A DNA stretch of 32,294 bases from Pseudomonadota bacterium (GCA_022574185.1 JACZSM010000031.1:1-32294); one strand, 5' to 3'. Positions 15,948 through 27,120 are shown, numbered from the stretch's first letter. The notes: generated by a model from the sequence alone, not told the origin. A program made the numbers and translations.

Positions 15948-17930
15948 ATGACGCCAAAATACAGACCAGACATTGACGGACTGCGAGCTATTGCGGTGCT
16001 CTGCGTTATCTTTTATCACTCGGGTATCGGTCTTTTCAGCGGTGGTTATGTCGGCGTTGATGTCTTTTTCGTTATCTCGGGCTTTCTGATAACAACAATC
16101 ATCGTTCGTGAAATCGGCGAGCAAAGATTTTCGCTCGCAAATTTTTATGAACGCCGCATGCGACGCATTTTGCCCGCAATCATTACGGTCGTCGTGTTTT
16201 GCCTGATTGTCGGAATTGTCCTTTTTGAAACAAACGATTACGAAGATCTTGCTCGCAGCTCGATGGCCAACAACTTGTTCCTGTCCAACGCCTATTTTTA
16301 TTGGCAGGCAGGGTATTTCGATGCCGCAGCCGAGCTGAAACCGCTGCTGCATACGTGGTCACTGTCCGTGGAAGAGCAATACTACCTTCTATTCCCGCTA
16401 TTGCTGCTGTTGATCGCAAGATTCGGCGGCAAGAAATACCTGGGTTTCCTGATACCAATCCTGCTGCTTTCATTTGGCGCCTGTGTTGTTGGCATGGATG
16501 TCGACAGGACTGCCGTATTTTACTTGTTGCCGACTCGGGCATGGGAATTGCTCATAGGAAGTTTCCTGGCAATCGCAGTGATCCAGCCGCTGCAAAATAC
16601 CGTGATGCGCAACGTGGTCGCCGGACTCGGGCTCGTGCTCGTGATGTACAGCACTATCGTATTCGATGATCAGACATCGTTTCCGGGCGCGAGCGCGGCG
16701 GTTCCAACAATGGGCGCAGCGCTCATTATCTACACGGGTGGGTCCGGCGCCACAATCGTCAGTCGACTGCTGTCAATCAGGCCGATTGTATTTATCGGCT
16801 TAATCTCCTACTCCTTGTATCTCTGGCATTGGCCGCTGCTGGTCTTTGCAAAGTACTACAAGGCGGTAGACCTGACGCAACCGGAGAAGCTTTTCTTGTT
16901 TGTCGTGATATTTCTGGTGTCAGTGCTTTCCTGGCGTTTCGTAGAAACACCTTTTCGCAAGAAAAGGCTGCTTGCTACACGGCGGTCAATTTTTGTCGCA
17001 TCGTTTGCGGCGACAGCCGTTTTAGTCGTAGTCGGTCTGTCAATTCTCGTTACAGGAGGGAACCCGGGACGTCACAAACTGGAGCAGTTTGCCAATGTCG
17101 TTGGCGGTGACACGGAGTGGGAGCGTTGGAAGGCCTGCAAGGAAATCATGGAAGAGCCGGACATCGATAAGTTGCTCTGCAGCATCGGCAAAAGCGTTGG
17201 TGAACCCAGCTTCATTTTATGGGGTGACTCACATGCCCAAGCACTTGCGTCCGCTGTAAACCTGAGCGCCGCGAGAAACGGCGTGACGGGGGTTATTGCC
17301 ACTCGCAATCGCTGCCCACCTTTGCAGGAAATCATAAGGCCGGGACGGCCGGACTGCCATGAGTTCAATAGCACGATACTCGACTACATCTATCAACATG
17401 CGCAGATCAATACAGTCATCCTGGCCGCAAGATGGACCTTGTCCGTCAAGGGAACCCGGTATAAGAATGAGGATGGCAGTCTCGTTGAACTGGTTGATAT
17501 CAGGGATTCACTCAGCACCCGAAGCAGCGGACGTGAGTTACTGGATACCGGTCTGCGCAGAACCATTCGCTCATTAAAAGACCTGGGAAAACACGTCGTT
17601 GTCGTCGGGCCGATTCCTGAAATCGGCTATAGCGTACCCTCTGCCAATCACATTGCCCTGATAACCGGCCGGGATGTCAATGCGATGATCGCACCTCGGC
17701 TTGATGAGTATCTTGAGCGCAATGAGGAAGTCTTGGAGATCATTACGCAGATTCAGAAGGGCGCGGCAATCGAGGTAGTGCGTCCGGCGAGCATTCTCTG
17801 TAATGAGAGTTTCTGTCGCGTCGCGCTGGAAAATGGGGTCGCCTTGTACCGCGATGATCACCATCTATCGACTTTCGGTTCCAAGCACGTGTCGATAATC
17901 TTCGATCCGCTATTCGGTGCCGAGAACTGA
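15948..17930 (+). CDS. Acyltransferase-3 / SGNH O-acyltransferase (OafA-like)
   Basis: This 660-residue inner-membrane protein has an N-terminal acyltransferase-3 domain of about ten membrane helices (to ~380) and a C-terminal periplasmic SGNH domain. Visible motifs are RPDIDGLRAIAV (6-17), His24 in FYHSG, GGYVGVDVFFVISGFLIT (32-49), ERRMRRILPA and the HTWSLSVEEQYYL stretch. In the SGNH part, GDSH (426-429) gives the serine nucleophile and DDHH (636-639) the Asp/His pair. Such proteins move acetyl groups from cytosolic acetyl-CoA across the membrane onto O-antigen, peptidoglycan or exopolysaccharide. The frame stays open 141 bases upstream into the previous gene, but the family N-terminus begins at the ATG at 15948. 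The context fits O-acylation of the same glycan that its two upstream neighbours modify. Confidence 0.92.
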   Translation: MTPKYRPDIDGLRAIAVLCVIFYHSGIGLFSGGYVGVDVFFVISGFLITTIIVREIGEQRFSLANFYERRMRRILPAIITVVVFCLIVGIVLFETNDYEDLARSSMANNLFLSNAYFYWQAGYFDAAAELKPLLHTWSLSVEEQYYLLFPLLLLLIARFGGKKYLGFLIPILLLSFGACVVGMDVDRTAVFYLLPTRAWELLIGSFLAIAVIQPLQNTVMRNVVAGLGLVLVMYSTIVFDDQTSFPGASAAVPTMGAALIIYTGGSGATIVSRLLSIRPIVFIGLISYSLYLWHWPLLVFAKYYKAVDLTQPEKLFLFVVIFLVSVLSWRFVETPFRKKRLLATRRSIFVASFAATAVLVVVGLSILVTGGNPGRHKLEQFANVVGGDTEWERWKACKEIMEEPDIDKLLCSIGKSVGEPSFILWGDSHAQALASAVNLSAARNGVTGVIATRNRCPPLQEIIRPGRPDCHEFNSTILDYIYQHAQINTVILAARWTLSVKGTRYKNEDGSLVELVDIRDSLSTRSSGRELLDTGLRRTIRSLKDLGKHVVVVGPIPEIGYSVPSANHIALITGRDVNAMIAPRLDEYLERNEEVLEIITQIQKGAAIEVVRPASILCNESFCRVALENGVALYRDDHHLSTFGSKHVSIIFDPLFGAEN

Positions 17931-17951
17931 ATTCAGTGTGGGACACTGAAT
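17931..17951 (+). terminator. Perfect 9-bp hairpin after the O-acyltransferase gene
   Basis: ATTCAGTGT (17931-17939), a GGG loop and ACACTGAAT (17943-17951) form a perfect short hairpin directly after the stop codon at 17930. No T-run follows, so termination without Rho is uncertain. The rest of the gap to 18163 holds no open gene or further structure I can support; it is the longest gene-free stretch in the window. Confidence 0.4.
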
Positions 17952-18163
17952 ACAACAAGTTGCGACCCGTGTAACGGCAAAAAACGGACTTAAATCACAT
18001 AATACGAAGCCTATCTAAACATCGGACTTGCAATTGGATGGACCCTTCTGGCCGGTTTTTACGTTTAGTAATACTGAAAGGGACAGGCTGCGTATCGCAC
18101 GATGGTAGCGACGGACCAAACCGCGACACAGCCATATTTATACTATGTTATGGAGAGACGTGA

Positions 18164-18706
18164 ATGAAAAATGTACTTCGCTATATGCTACGGGTAAGCA
18201 CGATTGCAGCAATTTTTGCTACGGGAGTCGTTATTGCCGATGACCCGGACCAGGTTGCCTTTGATGCTCAACAGGAAGAGGATCAAATCGCGTTGGACAA
18301 CCAACAGGACGAGGACCAGCATGCCCTGGACGCAAGACAGAACGACGACTCAACAGCCTCGGACGAGGAACATGAAGCCGACCAGCTGGCTTTTGATACG
18401 CGGCAGGAATTGGATCAGCTTAACCTGGACACTCAACAGGAGCTGGATCAACTGGACTTCGATACACAGCGCGAACTCGATGAATTGAACGCTGCAGGCG
18501 CGCCTCTAGAGGAGATTGATGAGCTTCTTCGCGAGTCGGAAGAGGAAGCCGAAGAGCTGGCGCGTGAACTTGCAGAGGAAGCCGAAGAGCTGGCACGTGA
18601 AGTCGCAGAGGAAGCGCAAGACCTGGCGCGTGAACTTGCAGAGGAAGCACAAGATTTAGCGCGTGAAGCCGCAGAAGAGGCAGCGGACGAAGCCGTTGAC
18701 GGTTAG
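18164..18706 (+). CDS. Exported acidic protein of 11-residue (hendecad) repeats
   Basis: This 180-residue protein is not a family I recognise. Residues 1-25 form a signal peptide, cut near VIADD. Almost all the rest is built of 11-residue units. Seven copies of a D-Q-x-A-x-D-x-Q-x-E-x pattern run from 29 to 105 (for example DQLNLDTQQEL, 84-94). After a linker with AAGAPLEE, four copies of EEAxxLAREyA run from 127 to 170. The protein is strongly acidic, with no Cys, no Trp and a single Tyr in the signal peptide. An 11-residue period matches three helical turns, so long amphipathic or coiled-coil helices are expected. The acidic faces could bind cations, envelope proteins or the neighbouring beta-barrel. 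A GGAGAG ribosome site precedes the ATG. A terminator follows at 18730. Confidence 0.85.
   Translation: MKNVLRYMLRVSTIAAIFATGVVIADDPDQVAFDAQQEEDQIALDNQQDEDQHALDARQNDDSTASDEEHEADQLAFDTRQELDQLNLDTQQELDQLDFDTQRELDELNAAGAPLEEIDELLRESEEEAEELARELAEEAEELAREVAEEAQDLARELAEEAQDLAREAAEEAADEAVDG
18542..18673 (+). repeat. Four tandem 33-bp coding repeats
   Basis: Four consecutive 33-base units beginning GAGGAAGC encode residues 127-170 of the hendecad-repeat protein. The first two units are nearly identical at DNA level; the later two diverge mostly at third positions. Copy number could vary by slippage in steps that keep the frame. The first seven 11-residue units (18248-18478) are repeated at protein level but have largely diverged in DNA. 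Confidence 0.85.
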
Positions 18707-18729
18707 GCCAAACTCACCTGGAAAATAAC

Positions 18730-18759
18730 AAAGGCGGTAGTCGATGGGCTGCCGCCTTT
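18730..18759 (+). terminator. Rho-independent terminator-like hairpin
   Basis: AAAGGCGGTAG (18730-18740) pairs with CTGCCGCCTTT (18749-18759) over 11 positions with one G-U pair and an 8-base loop. The stem has a GC core with an A-tract on the left and a T-tract on the right, typical of an intrinsic terminator that works in both directions. It separates the hendecad-repeat gene from the beta-barrel gene starting at 18777. Confidence 0.75.
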
Positions 18760-18776
18760 AATTCGGAGTAGATCCA

Positions 18777-19727
18777 ATGAACATCATCATGCGAAGTATG
18801 GCCAACGCCATATTGTTCTTATGTTATTTTTGTCTGACAGCTGCACTTGGAAACGCAGCGTTAGCCGCAGGCAAACAAGATCAGGACGGAAACAAAAATT
18901 TTGAGATCGAGCTAAGTACCGGCGTCGAGTACAGAAGCAAGGTCTCAGTCGATGAACTCGACACGTTTACAGACAGCGGAGACGTTGCCGCGCTTCTCGG
19001 CGCTAAACTGAAGTTTGGGTTCGACATCACGCGCAAGACGAGCGTAAATATCGATTACAGTTTTTCCCAATCGCTGCATGATGAGCTGGATCAATTCGAT
19101 CTCCAGACACACTATGTATCACTCGACTTGGCTCATGATTTCGGTAAAGTCGATGTCGGCGTGTCCCACATGTATCTCGATTCCGGGCTCGACGGTTCCG
19201 ATTTTATGACCTACCAGAAAACTACGCCTTATCTGACGGCGCTTTTAGGTAGAAAAGTTTTTGTTCGTGCAGAACTCGGATTTGCGGATAAAGAGTTCGA
19301 CACTGTCAGCGAGCGCGACGCGAAAGTGCAGAGCGCTGGGACCGATTGGTTCTTCTTCCTAAACGGTCCGAAAACGTATGTTCTGCTCGGCTACCGGTTT
19401 GATCAGGAAGATGCGGTGGCGCCGGAGCACGATTACAAACGGCATAACTTCAAAATACATTTAATTCATCGATTCGATCTGTTCAGGCGCCAGGCGAAGT
19501 TCAATATTGGATGGCGATACGAAGACCGGGATTATTCCGATATCACACCTTCGATCGGTGTCGTACGAGAAGAGCAACGAATTAAAATCCGGGCGAGCCT
19601 CGAGCTACCATTGACAGATCGATTTGAAACCGTGTTTAAGTACGAGATTCGGGATTACGAGTCAAATTTGCCAGAGGCCAATAGAGCAGACTATCTCGCT
19701 TCGATTGAACTGATCGCTCGATTTTAA
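18777..19727 (+). CDS. Outer-membrane beta-barrel protein, function unknown
   Basis: This 316-residue protein has a signal peptide (hydrophobic 10-30, cleavage near ALAAGK). It then consists of alternating polar/aromatic beta strands such as VNIDYSFSQSL, VSLDLAHDFGKVDVGVSHMY, TYVLLGYRF, FNIGWRYEDRDY and FETVFKYEIRDY. It ends ASIELIARF with a terminal Phe, the usual recognition signal for the BAM insertion machinery. This supports an outer-membrane barrel of roughly 12-14 strands. It resembles the C-terminal barrel domains of surface-assembly proteins in general style, but I cannot name a family. It follows the hendecad-repeat gene across a terminator and precedes the metal-efflux genes on the same strand. 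A partner role for either is possible but unproven. Confidence 0.75.
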   Translation: MNIIMRSMANAILFLCYFCLTAALGNAALAAGKQDQDGNKNFEIELSTGVEYRSKVSVDELDTFTDSGDVAALLGAKLKFGFDITRKTSVNIDYSFSQSLHDELDQFDLQTHYVSLDLAHDFGKVDVGVSHMYLDSGLDGSDFMTYQKTTPYLTALLGRKVFVRAELGFADKEFDTVSERDAKVQSAGTDWFFFLNGPKTYVLLGYRFDQEDAVAPEHDYKRHNFKIHLIHRFDLFRRQAKFNIGWRYEDRDYSDITPSIGVVREEQRIKIRASLELPLTDRFETVFKYEIRDYESNLPEANRADYLASIELIARF

Positions 19728-19846
19728 ATTTGATCGCGGAGACTAATCCGATATCACGAATTCAGAGAAGAACCGTTGATCATTTATCGCTGGCCGTGGG
19801 CGACCGATGTTGTGATGAATGCGGCTTTGTGGCACTGTTTCGGCCA

Positions 19847-20218
19847 ATGCTCAGCCAGATGACAAATCTCAGACGCAAACGCAAACGCGCGGTAACGCTT
19901 TCTGTGCTTTTGCTTGCGGTGATTGCATCCGGATTTTCGCAGATCGAGTTCCATGCTCATGCTGCGGCAGATCCTGGTCATGTTCACGATGCACAGGATC
20001 ATAATGACGCAGACGACGCTAATCCGCGCGACGTCTATGAGCCTGGTAACACTGGCGTGCTACATGCGCACGATATTGGCGCACCAGCGATAGCACCGGT
20101 TCCCGAAATCGATGTGAACGTTGTGGCACTCTGGCAGGCTGAGGGAAGAACTCCGCCGCCGATCGCCAAACCGCCTGATAAGCTAATAACACCTCTGCAC
20201 CGCCCTCCAATCGCTTAG
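19847..20218 (+). CDS. Small His-rich exported protein upstream of czcCBA (CzcI-like position)
   Basis: From the ATG at 19847 this is a 123-residue protein with a very basic N-terminus (NLRRKRKRA), a hydrophobic segment (TLSVLLLAVIASGF) and then a His/Asp-rich stretch: FHAHAA, GHVHDAQDHND and LHAHD. It is followed by a proline-rich tail. The likely location is the periplasm, anchored or released. Histidine-rich small proteins such as CzcI commonly lie just upstream of Czc-type efflux genes and bind or sense metal, and this gene has that position. The start is uncertain: TTG at 19730, GTG at 19796 and ATG at 19859 are also in frame, and none has a good ribosome site. Sequence similarity to CzcI itself is not clear. 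Confidence 0.55.
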   Translation: MLSQMTNLRRKRKRAVTLSVLLLAVIASGFSQIEFHAHAAADPGHVHDAQDHNDADDANPRDVYEPGNTGVLHAHDIGAPAIAPVPEIDVNVVALWQAEGRTPPPIAKPPDKLITPLHRPPIA

Positions 20219-20288
20219 AACGACCGATTGCTGAATCGCAATCTCGTTGCGGCATTGCCGCGTCCGTTCAATCGTTTGGGAGAGTGTT

Positions 20289-21563
20289 TTGTCTCGTCTA
20301 TTCATTTCGTGGGTGGTTCTTTCCATCCCTGTCGCCTGGTCTCAAGAAGTACCGTCTGATGCGCCGTCGCTGACGCTGTTGCGAGCAGCGGAGCTTACGC
20401 TGGAGCGCAATCCGCAACTTCGCTCGGCGCCGTTTGGTCGCGAGGCAGCATCCGCGGTGCTCGAGCAGGCCGCCTTGAAACCGCAGTGGTCAGTGAATCT
20501 GCAAGTTGAAGATTTTGCGGGCAGCGGAGCGTTGTCTGGTTTCAGTGCAAGCGAAACCACGTTGCGTCTGTCGCGCATTTTTCAGCGCTCGGACGTTCGT
20601 TCTGGTCGAATGTCGATTGCGTCATCACAAGCGGCTCAGCTTGAGAGCCGTCTTGAAGTCGAGCGCCTGGATCTTATGACGTTGCTTACTCGCCGCTTCG
20701 AAGCGGTTGTCAATCGGCAGGAGTTTTTACAACTAGCTCAAGAATCGGTCGATGTTTGGCAACGTGCCAGAGATTTGGCGCAGATTCGGGAACGTTCCGG
20801 TGCAGCACCCGCCGTGGAGCGATTGCGCACGGAAATCCGCCTGGCAGACGCGGGCCTGCAAGTGGAGGACGCCGAGCACGGATTGCGAGTAGCGCGCCTT
20901 TCCTTAGCCGCGACCTGGGGTGACCTGAGCCCGACTTTCGGCCAGGCGAATGCGAATCTCTGCAGCCTCCCGCCACTGATACCGTTCGAGGCCATCGTCG
21001 CAAATCTTGACCAAAACCCGGATCTCCAGCGCTTTGCTTCTGAACAACGCTTGCAAGAAGCGCGTGCTCATTTGGCCAATTCGCGTCGGCGACCGGACTG
21101 GACCTTGTCTGCCGGGGTTCGGCGACTCGAGCAATTGGATGATCAGGCGCTGGTGTTTAGCATATCGGTACCGCTGGGTTCGGCAGTGCGCGCCGCACCG
21201 GTCGTGCGGCGCGCAAATGCCTTGCGCCAGCAGTCGGTGTTTGCAGAGCAGGCGGCGCGTCTGGAACTTCATGCCACGCTTTACGAGCTATACCAGGAGT
21301 TGGTTCATACGCGGTCCCGGGTTAGCTTATTCGATGCGGAGATTCTGCCGCGAGCCAACATAATTCTCGACGATATTCAAGCCGGTTACCGCGTAGGCCA
21401 ATTTTCTCATCTTGAACTGGTGAATGCGCAGACCGAGCTTTTGTCTGCGCGCGCGGCACGACTCACTGCTTGCAGTGACCACCAACTCAGACTCATTGAT
21501 ATAGAGCGACTGACCGGCGCCGGTTCTGTCTGGCTCGCAGTTCGACCAGGAGTTTCGCCATGA
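20289..21563 (+). CDS. czcC: CzcC-like outer-membrane channel (TolC family)
   Basis: This protein of about 424 residues belongs to the TolC/outer-membrane efflux family. It has two similar halves of long helices with beta segments, including RAAELTLERNPQLRSAP near the start and the AGYRVGQFSHLELVNAQTELL stretch near the end, a hallmark of CzcC/CusC. A signal peptide ends near VAWSQE. It forms the exit duct across the outer membrane for the RND pump encoded downstream. I chose the TTG at 20289 because GGGAGA lies 5 bases upstream and it gives a clean signal peptide. A TTG at 20247 would add 14 residues. Its TGA overlaps the ATG of the next gene by 4 bases, so the two are translationally coupled. 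Confidence 0.88.
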   Translation: MSRLFISWVVLSIPVAWSQEVPSDAPSLTLLRAAELTLERNPQLRSAPFGREAASAVLEQAALKPQWSVNLQVEDFAGSGALSGFSASETTLRLSRIFQRSDVRSGRMSIASSQAAQLESRLEVERLDLMTLLTRRFEAVVNRQEFLQLAQESVDVWQRARDLAQIRERSGAAPAVERLRTEIRLADAGLQVEDAEHGLRVARLSLAATWGDLSPTFGQANANLCSLPPLIPFEAIVANLDQNPDLQRFASEQRLQEARAHLANSRRRPDWTLSAGVRRLEQLDDQALVFSISVPLGSAVRAAPVVRRANALRQQSVFAEQAARLELHATLYELYQELVHTRSRVSLFDAEILPRANIILDDIQAGYRVGQFSHLELVNAQTELLSARAARLTACSDHQLRLIDIERLTGAGSVWLAVRPGVSP

Positions 21564-22825
21564 AACAGTACTCTCAGGACCGTCACATTTACCGAGTGAC
21601 CTTATATGTAATCACAATGTTGGTAGCCGGATGCGGCGGCCAGCAAGGGCTCGACAGTGGCGACAAGCACGGAGTAGCGGCGAACGAGGCACAGGACTTC
21701 GAGCGAGGACCGCACAACGGTCGTCTGTTACGTGACGGTGACTTTGCTCTGGAAGTGACAATCTTTGAAACGGGCGTGCCACCGGAATTTCGTTTTTACG
21801 CGTACAAATATGATCGGCCCATTGCTCCGGATACGGTAGACATTACCGTTGAGTTGGGCCGATTGGGCGACCAGGTAGATCGGTTCGAATTTTATCCACA
21901 AGGCGAATATCTGCGCGGTGATGGTGTCGTCATCGAGCCACACTCTTTCGATGTCACCGTCACGGCGCAATATTCCGGCGATCAATATCGTTGGTATTAC
22001 GAGTCCTACGAGGGTCGAACTCAGATAGAAACCGGTGTAGCGCAAGCGATGGGTATCGAAGTCGCGCTGGCGATGCCTGGGCTGATACGTGAGACCATTG
22101 AACTTCAAGGCACGATTTTGCCGCACCCGAACGCAGTGACGGAAGTTCGTGGCCGATTCCCCGGTCTGGTCCAGTCCCTTCAAAAATCAATCGGTGACAA
22201 GGTGCGGCAGGGCGAAGCACTGGCACGTGTGCAATCAAATGAAAGCCTCCAAACCTATGTCATTACCGCGCCGCGTGATGGCACGGTGATCGCGCGGGAC
22301 GCCAGTGTTGGCAGCACATCGAGCGATAATGCGCTTTACGTCATCGCAGACATGTCGCGCCTGGTCGCCGACTTCAAAGTCTACGGTAGCGATCTGGGTC
22401 GGATTGAGGTAGGCCATACGATCCTTGTTTCCAGCCTCGATGGCGAGACGACCTTCGTCGGCAGCATCGAAAGAATCTTGCCGACGATTGACACCATCAG
22501 CCGAGCGGCGACTGTGCGAGTGTTATTAACGGATGTGAGTAGTGCCTGGCGACCCGGCCAGTTCGTGCAAGGCCTTGCGGTTATCGCCGAACACGAGGTC
22601 GCCCTCGTGGTTCGCGAAAGCGCGCTGCAAACCTTCCGTGATTTCACGGTGGTCTATGCTCGAGTTAAGGATACCTATGAAGTCCGCATGCTGGAACTGG
22701 GTCGTCGCGGTGGAGAGTTCGTAGAGGTCCTGGGTGGTTTGCAATCCGGTACAACTTACGTGACCAACAACAGCTATCTGGTAAAAGCGGACATCGAAAA
22801 GTCCGGCGCCAGTCACGACCACTAA
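21560..22825 (+). CDS. czcB: CzcB-like periplasmic adaptor lipoprotein
   Basis: This 421-residue membrane-fusion protein has a lipobox LVAGC with Cys25 as the lipid anchor. An N-terminal domain (GPHNGRLLRDGDFALEV to about 160) of the kind seen in CzcB-like adaptors comes first. The lipoyl/hairpin part follows, with RGRFPGLVQSLQKSIGDKVRQGE and TAPRDGTVIARDASVGS, then beta-barrel and membrane-proximal domains (RPGQFVQG, VVRESALQ). It links the RND pump to the outer-membrane channel. The extreme C-terminus ends in His-Asp-His, which may touch metal. It overlaps czcC by 4 bases and lies 12 bases before czcA, in one operon. The metal (Zn, Co, Cd or Ni) is not determined by this subunit. Confidence 0.9.
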   Translation: MKQYSQDRHIYRVTLYVITMLVAGCGGQQGLDSGDKHGVAANEAQDFERGPHNGRLLRDGDFALEVTIFETGVPPEFRFYAYKYDRPIAPDTVDITVELGRLGDQVDRFEFYPQGEYLRGDGVVIEPHSFDVTVTAQYSGDQYRWYYESYEGRTQIETGVAQAMGIEVALAMPGLIRETIELQGTILPHPNAVTEVRGRFPGLVQSLQKSIGDKVRQGEALARVQSNESLQTYVITAPRDGTVIARDASVGSTSSDNALYVIADMSRLVADFKVYGSDLGRIEVGHTILVSSLDGETTFVGSIERILPTIDTISRAATVRVLLTDVSSAWRPGQFVQGLAVIAEHEVALVVRESALQTFRDFTVVYARVKDTYEVRMLELGRRGGEFVEVLGGLQSGTTYVTNNSYLVKADIEKSGASHDH

Positions 22826-25933
<3,108 letters not shown>

Positions 25934-25962
25934 CGGCCCGCTACAGGGTTCTGTGCGACATC

Positions 25963-26030
25963 TGTAGGAGCCCGTCATACGGGCGATGCCCCGGACATCG
26001 TGGATATCGCCCGCATGGCGGGCTCCTACG
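25963..26030. repeat. REP-like inverted pair between convergent genes
   Basis: The left arm begins TGTAGGAGCCCGTCATACGGGCGAT at 25963. Its inverted near-copy ends CGGGCTCCTACGG near 26032. Each arm also contains its own small palindrome (CCCGyCATrCGGG). Two inverted REP units with a short middle form the layout of a BIME. Such elements usually act as transcript ends and mRNA stabilisers. It is the only copy in the window, so its genome-wide abundance cannot be judged here. Confidence 0.7.
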
Positions 26031-26595
26031 GTTTTCTGAAGAGATTTTTTATTTTCCGCGAGAGGCTCGCCTTGTTGGCATGCGGGAAGGAATCATCGGG
26101 GATGTCGTGACCGAGAAACGGGCATAGCTCGGCCCAGCCGTCACCTTGCGGTAGTTCGAAGACCAGCAGGTCATCAGGCCGATGCTTGAAATACGCGAGG
26201 ACTTCGCGGTTGTGGCGTTCATATCTCGCGATGAAAATGTCTTGATTTCCCTCGGGGCAGCCAACGCCGTAAATCCATTTTCGCATCGGTGTCTCGGTCA
26301 GGCCAAAATCCCTGACCTGGCTGTGAATCCAGGACTCTGAACTCCTGCACGTCAATATAAATTTGCTGTCGGGAAACTTCTTATCGAGTTCCTGATAAAG
26401 AATCGGCCATGGATTATCCTGAAACGCGTCGTATTCGAGTACTTTTTCAAAAGCGAGGCGATGCACTTTTTCACTGATATCGACATCCTTGGTGCCAAAC
26501 GAACCCGTCACCCGATAGCCAAGCTTCTTCAGGGCCACCGCAAGGCTTGTTGTGCCGGTCTTGTGAAAGCCGATGCAGAAGACTTTGGGCTTCAT
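26026..26595 (-). CDS. Small sulfotransferase-family protein
   Basis: This 189-residue P-loop protein of the sulfotransferase superfamily has FCIGFHKTGTTSLAVALKKLGY (6-27), where HKTGTTS is the phosphosulfate-binding loop, and ILTCRSSESWIHS (80-92) as the 3'-phosphate motif. It is shorter than typical family members (~220-300), but both nucleotide motifs are complete. The acceptor is unknown. It follows dgkA by 9 bases on the same strand and was probably co-transcribed with it. Its TAG stop (26026-26028) is contributed by the REP-like palindrome, so the end may have been set by insertion of that element. It shows no close similarity to the sulfotransferase at 14224 beyond the motifs. Confidence 0.85.
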   Translation of the reverse strand: MKPKVFCIGFHKTGTTSLAVALKKLGYRVTGSFGTKDVDISEKVHRLAFEKVLEYDAFQDNPWPILYQELDKKFPDSKFILTCRSSESWIHSQVRDFGLTETPMRKWIYGVGCPEGNQDIFIARYERHNREVLAYFKHRPDDLLVFELPQGDGWAELCPFLGHDIPDDSFPHANKASLSRKIKNLFRKP

Positions 26596-26604
26596 TTCAT
26601 CGGC

Positions 26605-26985
26605 TCAGCTTGTTGCCAGAAATCGCTGCCAGGCGATCAGGCCCCACACCGATCCGACAAGAACGAGGCTGACGAAGACAGCGGCCGAGCCCATGTCCTT
26701 CGCGCGCCCGGACAGTTCGTGTTGCTCAACACCATGGCGATCGATGGCCGCCTCGATCGCGGAGTTCAGTAGCTCAACCATTAGCACGATCAGACAAACG
26801 CCGATCAGCAAGGCGTGTTCGACAGCCGTACGTCCGAGCCAGAATGCGACGGGCAATAAGATGAGTAACGAAACGAGTTCCTGTCGGAATGCCGCCTCGT
26901 GCTGCCACGCGGACTTGAGTCCTTGCGCCGAAAACTTCGTCGCCCGAAGAATTCTGCGCAGTCCCTTATGCTCAGGTTTCCCCAT
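26605..26985 (-). CDS. dgkA: Diacylglycerol kinase DgkA
   Basis: This 126-residue integral membrane kinase has an amphipathic N-terminal helix followed by three membrane helices. The signature ELLNSAIEAAIDR (71-83) contains Glu71, Asn74 and Glu78, matching E. coli Glu69, Asn72 and Glu76. GRAKDMGSAAV (93-103) supplies Lys96 and Asp97. The enzyme phosphorylates diacylglycerol to phosphatidic acid in the inner membrane, recycling lipid left from periplasmic glycan decoration. The length is normal for the family. It diverges from the MarR-type regulator across a 135-base AT-rich gap and is followed by the small sulfotransferase gene. Assignment is secure. Confidence 0.96.
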   Translation of the reverse strand: MGKPEHKGLRRILRATKFSAQGLKSAWQHEAAFRQELVSLLILLPVAFWLGRTAVEHALLIGVCLIVLMVELLNSAIEAAIDRHGVEQHELSGRAKDMGSAAVFVSLVLVGSVWGLIAWQRFLATS

Positions 26986-27080
26986 CTGCTGTCCTCATTG
27001 CGACCGCCACCTCGACACCATAACAACGATGACCAATGTGCCGCAGCCGGTGTCATGTTTGACATCGGTTGAATAATACC

Positions 27081-27105
27081 TAATATATAAATAATTATTA
27101 TATTA
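27081..27105. promoter_or_regulatory. AT-rich inverted repeat, candidate MarR-type operator
   Basis: TAATATA (27081-27087) and TATATTA (27099-27105) form a perfect 7-base inverted repeat with an 11-base spacer, just 15 bases before the TTG start of the MarR-family gene. MarR proteins bind AT-rich inverted repeats and often repress themselves. The region is far richer in A/T than the rest of the window, so chance palindromes are more likely here. Confidence 0.4.
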
Positions 27106-27120
27106 ATAAAGTAATTCGCG

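Noticed and set aside
18542..18673. Tandem 33-bp repeats considered as a CRISPR or non-coding minisatellite
   Set aside because: The units are adjacent without unique spacers and keep the reading frame of an exported protein; they are coding repeats.
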